Positions 12,315 through 21,768 of a stretch of DNA of 64,000 bases are shown piece after piece. The stretch's first letter is position 1, and the number at the start of each line of letters is the position of its first letter. The notes beneath the pieces are model-generated. The model had not been told where the DNA came from. It made no database searches and saw nothing but the letters and a program-made list of their open reading frames with translations. This stretch comes from Evernia prunastri (taxonomy: Eukaryota > Ascomycota > Lecanoromycetes > Lecanorales > Parmeliaceae), in assembly GCA_003184365.1 (NCBI GenBank), contig NKYR01000022.1, forward strand, positions 246,885 to 310,884. Reading direction: 5' to 3'. Made by a program: the position numbers and the translations under genes.

Positions 12315-13133
12315 ATGGACTCCATGAAAAGCCTCAACTCTTCCTTGCCCCGGTCTCCTCGAAGAAAAAGGTTGAATCCGCCACCTGAACAACTTATCCA
12401 ATCCTTCAAGAGTGCCGCCCTATCTGTCACAAATCTCTACAAGACAGCTGCCGCTGACCAGACTCGATCCCGAGAAGCTGGATACCAAGACGCCCTTGAT
12501 GACCTTCTATCCTTCCTTGATCAGCAGAATCTCGGCCTAGATGATGGAGAAGGGTGGAAGGTTCGGCAGTGGGCTACGGGACGCCTGGATGGTAGCCCAC
12601 CACATGCGGGTAGTGAAAGTGATGATGATCGAGGCGATCCCGTGAAAAGAGCTAAGAGTAGCTCACCAGTCCCTCAACGAACGACTGTACAAGAGATGGA
12701 GCAGGCAAGACAGCCCTCACGATCAACATCACCAGCGCGAGCAGCATCTGTCCCTATGGCTCCTCCGGCGAATTCTCAGCCACAGAGTAATGCTGTTCAC
12801 GCCCATGAAGTCTTCTCTTTTAGATCTGCTCATCCATACCCTCACGATATCGACATGCAAGCCCTAGACACGATCAGCAATACGAGTCCTCCGCCAGAGC
12901 CATTACCGAGTCCTGCAGTGAGACTTGAGGTGCTGCCCCGAGGCTCCCGAACACAGCACCGAGGTGGCAATCACCAAAACAGGCACGGCACTAGATCTAC
13001 TGGTTCAAGATCATTAGGTTCAGGAGCAGGATCGAAGAGAAGGATTACATTTGGGGACTATTTTGACCTGGGCAGTCTGGGGGACGGTAAAGATGGGCGT
13101 GATGGAGGTGGGAAGCGAAGCCGCTTCGCTTGA
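12315..13133 (+). CDS. DUF4588 / HAPSTR1-like nuclear protein
   Basis: A single exon of 272 residues. A conserved helical core lies at about residues 20-90: EQLIQSFKSAALSVTNLYK, then AGYQDALDDLLSFLD and GEGWKVRQWATGRLDG. This pattern resembles the fungal DUF4588 proteins related to animal HAPSTR1 (C16orf72), a stress-response partner of the ubiquitin ligase HUWE1. The rest is disordered, with Ser/Pro-rich stretches, a VKRAKSSSP basic patch that could be a nuclear signal, and a basic C-terminus. The Met at 12273 is in frame and could add 14 residues; 12315 was chosen because MDSMKSL reads as a more natural start. The family link is from memory of the motif and not from a search; the function in fungi is unknown. 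Confidence 0.65.
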   Translation: MDSMKSLNSSLPRSPRRKRLNPPPEQLIQSFKSAALSVTNLYKTAAADQTRSREAGYQDALDDLLSFLDQQNLGLDDGEGWKVRQWATGRLDGSPPHAGSESDDDRGDPVKRAKSSSPVPQRTTVQEMEQARQPSRSTSPARAASVPMAPPANSQPQSNAVHAHEVFSFRSAHPYPHDIDMQALDTISNTSPPPEPLPSPAVRLEVLPRGSRTQHRGGNHQNRHGTRSTGSRSLGSGAGSKRRITFGDYFDLGSLGDGKDGRDGGGKRSRFA

Positions 13134-13535
13134 GTTGGGTCAGTGACAATGATACGACCATGACGCCCTTTGCATATACGGGAACCTCGGGATAAGTTTG
13201 CATAAAGGTACCACGTTTGGAGATAGCGACGGAGTTGCCGTTCGTGGCATAGGATGAGAGCTACCGATCTGTTAATGGATATCCGCACTTTGCTCAAAGT
13301 TGCATTTAGCTTCATCCAGAGTCTCTATATCCACTTCAGTCTTACACGTAGAATGTTCTATTCGGCGAGGATTCTGACTCAGCTATCCCGGCGAAGATAA
13401 GGCCGGATCTGAGTGACCGAGCGATTATGTTAGACTTCATCAAAACGAAGCTGGAATCCTGCTGACCAGTGATCCGTTCGCCATCACTAGCCGCGTTTTC
13501 TCCCCGCAAGTCTCTCCTACTATTCCCTCCACTCC

Positions 13536-13893
13536 TCAGTTGACCAGTCGATACAAGCCCATGCCAATGAAAGATGAAGACAGAAGCGCAAGTCCTCGAA
13601 GCCTCCATTTCACTCCTCCCAATCCGCTTTGCCTAGCGATCATGTGTCCCCTCTCTTTCAGCCCTTGCCTCCCAGAGTAAAAGATATACGCCCCAAGCCC
13701 GATAAAGGCCGACGCGCCTATTTAACAGCTGGTAAGATTATTCGCTACTTGAGTGAAAAGACAAGTTGAACTGACCGACCAGCCTGCAGGACAGACAATC
13801 ATCTTTGTCCTCTTTGAGAATCTTCGATAGCTTCTCGGGTCTATTGAGATCGTAGAGCTTGGGATCAGGAGATTTGGAAGGTGGGTTCGACAT
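13536..13893 (-). CDS. Small DMAC1/DUF4536-like membrane protein
   Basis: Two exons (13893-13776, 13717-13536) with a 58-nt intron give 99 residues. The centre has DDCLSCRLVGASAFIGLGAY, a CxxC pair followed by a hydrophobic segment, then FYSGRQG and a second hydrophobic helix near the C-terminus (ALLSSSFIGMGLYRL). This layout matches the DMAC1-like family (DUF4536), small inner-membrane proteins; the human member helps assemble the distal arm of respiratory complex I. The acidic/basic N-terminus (about 30 residues) lacks a classical presequence. The splice is phase 1 and rebuilds the conserved Gly. It is divergent from APM3, with 252 bp between starts. The exact role in this organism is inference. 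Confidence 0.7.
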
Positions 13894-14145
13894 GACTGGG
13901 AGACGGATACGGCAACAGATCAATGTTCGCGGCAAGCCCTCATATGATGTTTTCGCTGTCACATGCTTTGGCTTTCCGGCAATATTGAGAAGCGGACAAA
14001 TCCCAGAGAGCCGGAGCGAATATCGGCTCGAAATTGACGGCGGGAGAGCCAGCGGATCTACCCGCCCCCACATGTGGCTGTGCTCGGGGTTATACTTGCC
14101 AATCTTCCAGATTCTTTGCTTACCTTACAACAGAATGTTAACAAG

Positions 14146-15895
14146 ATGATGAGCAATGCTGTCGAGGCGCTCTATGTCTTTGATCAAAATCAGTCCGTCT
14201 CCTTGCTCTCACCTCCATGTCTGGCCCATAGCACTGATCTCTTTCCAGTGAATCGATCCTAGAACATGTCTACCGCTCGAGGCCAGCATCTGCCCGAGTC
14301 GTCCTCCCCTTCTACCTCGCTCATCCCACACCTCGACCCTCCCTGATCTACCTTCCTAACGTGAATCCCCCGACCGTTCTCTTCTCCGTCCTCCATAACA
14401 ATCTTTTATTTCTGTCACCTGTATCGACAGAGACCGAGCCACTGTTCGTGCTCGAATTCCTCCATCGGGTCATCGATGTCCTTGAAGAATTCATTGGCGA
14501 CCCGCTGTTGGCGAGTAAGATCGAAGGGAACTATGATGTCGTGGCTCAACTCCTGGGTGAGATGTGTGATGCTGGCAGCGTCTGTAATACAGAGCCGAAC
14601 GCGCTAAGAGACGACGTCGATGTATCTGGCTTTCTTGGGAAGTTACTAGGTGGGGTAGGTCTACCTGGGTATGCTGATACGCGCCATATAAACGGGGTCT
14701 CCAAGCTTATGCATCTTTCAGATCGACGCCCGCTTTACTGCCCTCTGGTGGACTCAAACAACAATTAAGCCTGAATCCTACATCCAATGGCCCCGCTATT
14801 CCATGGCGACGAGCAAATGTTCGTCACACAAGCAATGAGCTGTACGTTGATATTGTTGAAACTCTCTCGGTCACTCTTGCTCCATCTGGCAGACCTCTAG
14901 CAGCATTCGCAAATGGGTCTATCGCGTTCACATCCAAGATCTCGGGTGTCCCGGACCTGCTTCTCACCCTCTCAGCATCTGGTGGCAAGCTAGGCATGGA
15001 AAAAGCCATCGAGCTGCCGGTCTTTCATCCATGTGTGAGGTTAGCTAGGTGGAAAGAAAGGCCAGGTGAATTGAGCTTTGTCCCACCGGACGGCAAATTT
15101 ATGCTAGCTGGTTACGAGGTGAATCTTATGCCTTCGAATCTTGACCTGCAAACCTGGTCGAACCCGAAACTACAGCTACCGGTTTCTATCGAAGTCATGA
15201 AGTCCCTCGGTCCCACTGGCGCCGACTTCGAAGTCCGCCTGATCCTGTCTTCCATCTTTCCTGACGCATCTACATCAGCACCTGCCTCCCGACCGGATCT
15301 CGGCACAAGAGGATCTGGCCGATCGACGCCAATATTTGGTAGCAGCGCTTCTGGACCTACATTACAAGACGTCGCTGTCACTATTCCCATCCCAAAAGTA
15401 GTACGGAATATCACAGACCTACGCGCTAGCCGCGGAGAGGCCTACTTTACACCAGCAGACAATGTTGTTGAATGGCGAGTGCCCACCAAAGATGCGGCAG
15501 CGGCTAGCAATGCGACTCTGCGTTGTACGGTCGTAGGACCACTGACCGATGATGATGAGGACGGTACAAACGACTTTTCCTTCGACGCAGCAAATGGCGA
15601 ATATGATGTGCAAGAAGACACCTACCAAAACTCCGCACTAGATACTCCTAGGAAGAGCTCTGCAAAGGAGCAGAAACCGTCCCGCAATCAGAGAAAGGTA
15701 CAGCAGAATGTGGTGTTAATGCCTTCGTCGGCTTCCGTCAGCTTTAGTGTGAAGGGCTGGCTTGCGAGCGGTATCAGAGTGGATGGACTCGTGCTCGATA
15801 CGAGGAAGAGTAGGGGTCTAGGTGAAGGCGTCAAGCCCTACAAGGGCGTCAAGTATTTGACGGTCAGCAGAAAAGGGTTGGAGACGAGGTGCTGA
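14146..15895 (+). CDS. APM3: AP-3 adaptor complex mu subunit
   Basis: Three exons (14146-14192, 14249-14668, 14722-15895) give 546 residues. AP-3 carries cargo from Golgi/endosome to vacuole; mu recognises tyrosine sorting signals. The N-terminal longin-like part is clear: VEALYVFDQNHESILEHVYRSRP is restored across the first intron, and FLHRVIDVLEEFIG and VAQLLGEMCDAG follow. After a linker (GLPGSTPALLPSGG, also rebuilt by splicing) comes the mu homology domain from PWRRANVRHTSNELYVDIVE (about residue 180) to the end. It contains an acidic insert of about 40 residues (TDDDEDGTND onward) that is probably a surface loop. The C-terminus GVKPYKGVKYLTVSR is typical of fungal AP-3 mu. Two adjacent Mets begin the protein; either could be used. 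Confidence 0.9.
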
Positions 15896-16970
15896 AGATA
15901 ATTTTTTAATAGAAACATAAGAAGAGAACCATAGAATGTAAAAGTTCCTTGTTGAAAAGGACTTGCATAGTCAAGATTCATCGGCCTGTTCCATAAGATG
16001 TTTTGGGGGAATAAAGTTACGTCCAAAAATGGCTTTTCTTCACAACGCACTGAAGTGACTTGTACATGTCGAGATACACGCAGACTTTTTGTTATTGCCA
16101 AAACTCTAGATTTGCTTGCAACGAAAGCAAACGGAGAAAAGTCTTTCGAGATAGTGCTTGTAACCAGTCCAACTTACTTCAATCCACACTGCTAGTACTT
16201 GAGGCCACCCGCAATGTCATGCCGAATAGGAAGATACAAAACCCGAAACATACGGTCAAGGACAAGAAGACAACGGAGCAGCTGACCTTTATCCAGCGCA
16301 CTAGCTCTGAAGATTTCTTCACTACCTTTCTTCTCCTCAGCCGGGACAGGTCCGATCTCTATCTCCATTCAGGGAAAACCAGTGTCGGTTCGTTGGCAGA
16401 CGGAATGTGTTACCCTAGGTAAGTATCCACGGATGGTCGAGCGTGTTGACTGCGTTCCCCCTGCCTGACTGCATTATGATCAGGCTTGAGATTGGCGCGA
16501 TGGATGGAGGAAGGAGAGGGGAGGGGGGGGGGGGGGGGGGGAGGCAGGGGGAAAGGGGAGAATTCAGTGGGTGGTTTTTCTGTAGCGATTCAAAGGGATG
16601 ACTGCGTTCACATGGACCGGCGCAGTCTGTACGGTGTCTCGGTTGGTTCGATGTCGAGTCTTGATATTCTGGCACTTTCTCACTCTGTCTCTGTTTCTCA
16701 CCTTGGTTATCCTATTCAGCACCCGCTGAATCTGCAGCAGCCGGCGGTTGAAACTGGTTTCTCCACTATGTGATGAACAGTTCATTGTCATCGATGGTCT
16801 CCGTATCCCATATACCGCTTCCGGAAAGTCGCCTGAGATTATAAACCCAATGAACCCGTACAGCTTTGTAGCCTAGTAAAACTTATATACCCATACATCT
16901 CCATAGCTCAACGGCATATATTTACTCGAATAATTTTATACCTCCGCTTTACTAGATTCAGCCACGAAGA
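15896..16970. other. Intergenic stretch with a 19-G run
   Basis: About 1.1 kb between the convergent ends of APM3 and HFD1. It contains an uninterrupted run of 19 G at 16523-16541 inside a wider purine tract (16503-16560). No coding frame is convincing; the best minus-strand frame, 16415-16675, is mostly poly-Pro created by the G run. Confidence 0.5.
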
Positions 16971-18703
16971 CTACACTGTAAAGTACTGCTTCAGGCCCAA
17001 CGCCGCTGTGGCATGTCAGCACCATCCATGACAACAGCAAGTGGTCATTACTTACCTAACAATACTGCGAGATAGCGGACCAGTCCTCCTGTCTTACTCG
17101 CGGCGCCCAGACCCAGTATATATCTCACCAAACTGAACTTTACCTTTCCCTCCCGATCGAAATCCGGCTTCGGTTCCATCCGCCGTATCATCTTCAACTT
17201 TCCCGCATAAGGCGGATACCTCACCGCCATCAAGAACTCGACCCATCCGGGTGTACTGGTGACGGTCCTGGCGTGACTGAAGCAATCAAAACTGGCTTTG
17301 CCCCTGTAAGCGCCTTGGCCCGAGTCTCCAATACCACCAAAAGAAAGGGTGGGAATGGCACCATGAATGAAGCCATCATTCACGGATGCGCCACCAGAGC
17401 GGATCTCTCCTAGACAGCGCTCCGTTTCTACTTTATTGCCGAAGGGGAACATTGCGAGAGGCGTTGCGTGCACTTCGTTTGCAATGCGGATGGCCTCATC
17501 AAGGTTGGAGACGGCTAATAAAGGCATGAGAGGGCCGAAAGACTCCTCAACTATCAGGCTGTCCGTGAGGGAGGAGACTTTGATAACAGTCGGTTCAATG
17601 TAACGATCGCCCTCATCCATGTCACCACCCATGAGTATCTGACCTTGACTATTATCGAGCATTTTCTTTAGGCGCTGCCATTGTCTGTTGTTTATTATCC
17701 GGCCGAAGTCTTCCGTGTTAAGTGTGCCGTTCGGGTAGTACTCTTTCATTGCTTGCCTCAGCTCCAGGACGAAGCGGTCGAAGACTTCTCTATCAATTAA
17801 TGTATAATTCTGCGATACGCAGACCTGCCCGGCGTTGTGTACTTTGCCCCAGAGTAGCCGTCTTGCCGCTAATCGTATGTCGGCATTCTTTGTCACTATA
17901 GCTGGGTTGCGGCCACCGAGCTCGAGAACAACGGGCGTGAGGGTCTCGGCGGCTTTCTTGGCAATGATGGTGCCTACCGAGGCTCCGCCTGTGTAGAAAA
18001 TCTTATCCCACTTTTGTTCCAAGAGTGCGGTGCTCTGCGGAATAGCACCTTGGACGATTCGGTAGCAGGATTGCTCGAGGTAGCCTTCGATCACCTTCTG
18101 CATGGCGACGGCAACATTAGGTGCATTTTCGCTGGGCTTGACGACGGCAGTATTTCCTGCTGCAATTGCACCCGCCAACGGGCAGATCAAGAGATTGACT
18201 GGGAAGTTGTAGGGTCTATGCAGCTGTTAGCCACGCAATACTTGCTCGGCCAAGACATAATGATATGGAGAGCGACAGACCCAATGATCAGCACCGTCCC
18301 TAGAGGATCCTTCCTAGTCTTCGGCCGCAGTAACTTCATATCTAACGGCACACCCGGCGAGCTTTCATCTTTTGCCCACTCCTTCAGATTCTTGATGTCG
18401 AATAGAAGAGTGTTTGTACAGAAGTCAAGCTCCGAAACGTTGGACTCGAATATGCCTTTGCCTAAGTCGAGCTTACAGGCCGCCTCTATGGCATTGGCGT
18501 TATCCTTTAAGCTGACAACAGTCAGATCATGGGCGTTCATTTGAACCAGGACAGGTGGCTCACCCCCAATAGAGCTTCCGCAGCTGGACCAGTCTGAACT
18601 CGAGGGGTCTTGTTTTGTGTGTGAGGAACGTTGAGCGGACATCTTTGGCTATCTCTGGGATGACATTGACGTCCGTAGGCTCGAGGGCTGGAATCGCGGC
18701 CAT
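16971..18703 (-). CDS. HFD1: Fatty aldehyde dehydrogenase (ALDH3/HFD1 type), C-terminally anchored
   Basis: Four exons (18703-18564, 18511-18281, 18215-17056, 17005-16971) give 521 residues. It oxidises long-chain aldehydes to acids with NAD(P)+; in yeast Hfd1 acts in sphingolipid breakdown and in making 4-hydroxybenzoate for coenzyme Q. Seen: PYNFPVNLL rebuilt at the second intron, the general base Glu in LELGGRNP (about 222), the nucleophile Cys in NAGQVCVSQ (about 256), and FGPLMPLL. The unspliced frame would stop at 17048. A strong GTAAGT donor there, with an acceptor at 17006, instead adds AALGLKQYFTV, completing a hydrophobic tail expected for a membrane-anchored ALDH3. An ATG at 18760 lies upstream in frame. 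The start is about 100 bp from a transposon relic at 18801. Confidence 0.92.
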
Positions 18704-18800
18704 GTCTTCGACAAGATATTGGGTGCTTAGCAAATGTGTAAATCTGGTCCAGCACTTCAAGAGCTCCTCTCCAGAAGAGGGGCGGGGATGACGCTAACAG

Positions 18801-19540
18801 TTGCCTCCTTCGCGCCGGCGTCCTACCTTAGTCCCAAAGGCTAACAAGTTAGCGCTGGAACTAAGCTCAAAAAAGTCTAGATCGCTTCGCGGACTTTTGT
18901 TGTAGGACGCCTGCTCCAGAAACCCCGTTTTTATCCAAAACGAGCTTCGTGTCAACAAATTTTTGAATCAATCACAGATCCATCAATTCTCATCAAAACC
19001 ACTTAGAAATATATACTACGACGCGTAGAATTATATAGCGAATTCGTTAGTAACAAAATCTAACTCCCTACGGCAATACCCCGCGTTGTATACCTTACTA
19101 ACCTTCGAGGACAGTTGACACCAGACCTATTACGTTCCCTATCTAAATGACCTAACCAACGGGTTACCTCTTTCCGGCAACGGGTCTCGGCGCTAGATTT
19201 CCTATCTCTCAGCGTCCGAGACCCTCCAAACACGGCATTCAAATCGAATTATCAATGATAGAAAGGGGGGGAGCATGTTGATCAAAAGTCCTAAACATGC
19301 CAAGACTTTTCGGATCCGGACCCGGACCCGATAGCCAAACTTGGGCCATCTTCCGAATATTACTATAAATTTCAGTATTCTAACTAGGGCAGTCGATTTT
19401 CGCTGTAGGCTTGGCATATTTAGAATAGAATACAAGAAACAGGGGGTTTTTGGTGCAGACCCCCTGCGGGGACCGACTCACTATGCAGCTAAAAATTAAA
19501 GTCACGGTCTAAGCAGGGGGTCGAAAGCTAATGGAGACAA
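18801..19540 (-). mobile_element. 740-bp non-autonomous DNA-transposon relic, parent form of the 182-bp MITE
   Basis: The two ends match, in reverse orientation, the two halves of the MITEs at 63260-63441 and 63679-63860: 18801-18900 equals the MITE right half, and about 19460-19540 equals its left half. Between them lie about 560 bp absent from the MITE. The termini are the same imperfect inverted repeat (TTGTCTCC / GGAGGCAA). The interior is AT-rich at 18960-19070 and holds no intact transposase frame. No target duplication is visible (left flank gctaacag, right flank tgcttgat), so one flank may have rearranged. It sits about 100 bp upstream of the HFD1 start and 155 bp before the short-chain dehydrogenase, and could affect either promoter. 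Confidence 0.75.
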
Positions 19541-19694
19541 TGCTTGATGGGGTTTAAAAACTTAGGGCAACTAGTTAGGGCACCAGAACTAGACGGGAAT
19601 CTCGGTTCCGGGTTCACAGGATCTCAGTCCTTCATACTGAGTCTACCTTCCCCGGCCCCATTAGTACACGGCGTCCAGCTACCTTTTGGGGGAG

Positions 19695-20600
19695 ATGAAG
19701 ATTGAAGGGAGGATTTTTGTAATTTCCGGAGGGCAAGTGGGTCCTGATCCGGCCTACGTGGTACAAGAATGCTAATCAAGCGTTCACAGTGCGTCAGGCC
19801 TGGGAAGAGCCACCGTACAACAACTTGTGAGTAGAGATGCTCATGTTGCAATCCTTGATACGAACGAAGAGAGCGGCCAAGCTTTGGTCCAAGAACTTGG
19901 CTCCGACTCCACCAGGTTCTTTCAAGTAGACGTATCAGACACAGAAAGCATTGCCGCAGCTATCAAGGGCACAAAGTCGTGGGTCCAAGCAGACCGGCAA
20001 AACAATAGGAGGCGTTATAGCTGCAGCAGGAGTATCCGGACCCGCGAAAATCATCGACCGCCATGGGCAGCCATTCGATATCGAAAGCTTTGATTTTGTT
20101 ATGAATATCAATGTGAGGGGCTCTATCGATCTAGTAAGGCAATTATTGCCAGATATGATCAAGCTGGAACCCGAGGCCCCAGACGGCGAAAGGGGTGTGG
20201 TGTTCCTCATTAGTTCATCTGCTGCGTGAGAAGAGTATCAATGTCTCAAGCTCCAACCGAGACTTCTAACCGTGGATGTAGGTTCGATGGGCAGCCGGGC
20301 CAGGTCTCTTATGCGGCGTCAAAAGGGGCATTGGCATCCTTGACCCTACCGTTGACAAGAGATCTCGCAAAATATGGGATCAGAGTCGTCACCATTGCAC
20401 CAAGTCTTTTTGATTCCGGCATGACTGCTTTGATGAGTGACAAAGTAAGGGCAAGTCTGACCAGGGTCATGGAATTTCCTCTTAGACCAGGAAAGCCCGA
20501 AGAATTTGCAAGGATCGTGAGAGAAGGCATCGAGAACTCTATGCTCAATGGCGTGGTGATCCGGCTTGATGGTGGAATGAGAATGCCGAGCAAAATGTAG
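19695..20600 (+). pseudogene. Short-chain dehydrogenase (HSD10-like) with a one-base frameshift
   Basis: Exons 19695-19732, 19790-20225 and 20282-20600 encode a classical SDR of about 263 residues, resembling type-2 3-hydroxyacyl-CoA dehydrogenases. Seen: the Rossmann motif ISGGASGLG rebuilt over the first intron, VDVSDTE, GVIAAAGVSGP, the catalytic Ser in FLISSSAA and Tyr/Lys in YAASKGA, and RVVTIAPSLFDSGM. Near 19983 the frame must move by one base: upstream reads IKGTKSW, downstream SKQTGKTIGG, with one surplus base in the GGG at 19981-19983. No intron explains it. The rest looks intact, so this is either a recent pseudogene or a sequencing error. The first intron uses a GC donor (GCAAGT). 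The gene lies 155 bp from a transposon relic. Confidence 0.75.
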
Positions 20601-20692
20601 CGATGGTAGGAATGGACAGCTGATGGTTTGCTCATGGTAATACTTGATGCATCCAAAAATATCATATAAATGGAAAACCAGCTTCTATTTCC

Positions 20693-21528
20693 TCAAGCTA
20701 TCCATATCCTTTTGACTGCCTCAGTCAAGCCAACGTCATTGGTCTCAAACTCGTATAGGCCCACAGCCACAGTCAAAGTTGCTGCACGCAGACCCCACCA
20801 GAACAGGGCCCGAGTCTTTGGCAAGCGTTTCGATGGTATGTAATCAATGATTACGGACCTGGCAGTGTCAGAAACGCTCTTCTCTAGAGTGTGATGTTCC
20901 ACATACTGAAAGCCAATGTGGGAGTGGATGAGGATCGTAGCGCAGAGGATCGCATCTGTGACAGGGTTGAGAGACCCAGCAGCGAATGGAGCAACTGTCA
21001 AAGGTATCAGAGCGGCGGATATCAGTCTGTAATTGTCTCATCAGCCAAAATTAGATGGCGGTGGAATGTTGCTCGTGCCTCTCAAAAGCCCAGTGGTAGC
21101 TCCCGTGGGTGGGTGAAGGCTGGGGTATAGGTGCTGGATCGTTCGCTAGAGGTCCTTCAATATATGCAACAATTTCTGACCTGTATAACAACTAAGGTTA
21201 TTTACCAGTTCCATCAATGACCTCTGTTAAACAATGTTAGCTTTAGTGCAGGTGCTTCGCATGATGAACTGCACTCACGAGGGCCTGCAGGAAGAATGGG
21301 CTTTCGGCCACTAGCGTGGAAGTCTGCAAATCTGAGCATACTCGGCGGTATGCTCCTGGGTGCATAGGCTCTGAGAGGTAACGTGCGGTTTGCAATGGAT
21401 TGGGTGCGAAAGCTAGACGTATTGAGCTTGGAAGCATATGTCTGCGGGGCTTGTCTCCTGAGAGGTCTGCGTGCTGCAGGCGCAATACACGATTGCCGTA
21501 GCAGTGAAGGCCGTAGAATAGATGCCAT
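20693..21528 (-). CDS. SDH4: Succinate dehydrogenase membrane anchor subunit (CybS)
   Basis: Five exons (21528-21279, 21223-21206, 21145-21079, 21026-20907, 20858-20693) give 206 residues. SDH4 with SDH3 anchors complex II in the inner mitochondrial membrane and forms the ubiquinone/haem site. The N-terminus is an Arg/Ser-rich presequence (MASILRPSLLRQ). Then come PSPTHGSYHWAFER, LISAALIPLTVAPFAAG, the haem-ligand segment LIHSHIGFQ, and IIDYIPSKR with the quinone-site Asp-Tyr. Two points are unusual. The intron at 21078-21027 has a GC donor (AG|GCACGA). The intron at 20906-20859 is 48 nt, without in-frame stops, so the unspliced frame reads through; removing it restores the family sequence. 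The second exon is only 18 nt. Divergent from the MPP beta gene. Confidence 0.9.
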
Positions 21529-21768
21529 TGTACAGACAACTAGGCTTGCAAGAGTGGGAATAGGTAGTGGAAGATTTAGGGAGATGGCATTTAGCACCCC
21601 ACAGCCGAGGTTTGAGCGAAGTGATGGGCACCTTTTTTTGTCAGCGGAACTCGGCGGTTCTGATTGGCCGAAAGAGTCCGCAAACAAGAAACAATTTCAA
21701 TCCATGTCCAATTCGAAAGGTTTGCAAGCGCGAGGTAACTTGTCCTTCATTCATCTATCCCACAAACC
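21529..21768. promoter_or_regulatory. Shared SDH4 / MAS1 divergent promoter with a CCAAT box
   Basis: Only 240 bp separates the start codons of SDH4 (-) and the MPP beta gene (+). An inverted CCAAT box (ATTGG, 21663-21667) lies near the middle. The fungal HAP complex binds CCAAT boxes and activates respiratory genes, so a common control is plausible. Binding is not shown by the sequence. Confidence 0.5.

Noticed and set aside
16415..16675. Proline-rich protein on the minus strand
   Set aside because: The proline run is only the 19-G homopolymer read in reverse.
17048..17050. Stop codon as the end of HFD1
   Set aside because: It lies inside a GTAAGT donor; the intron to 17006 restores the hydrophobic ALDH3 tail.
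18793..19548. Target duplication around the 740-bp element
   Set aside because: Flanks gctaacag and tgcttgat differ.
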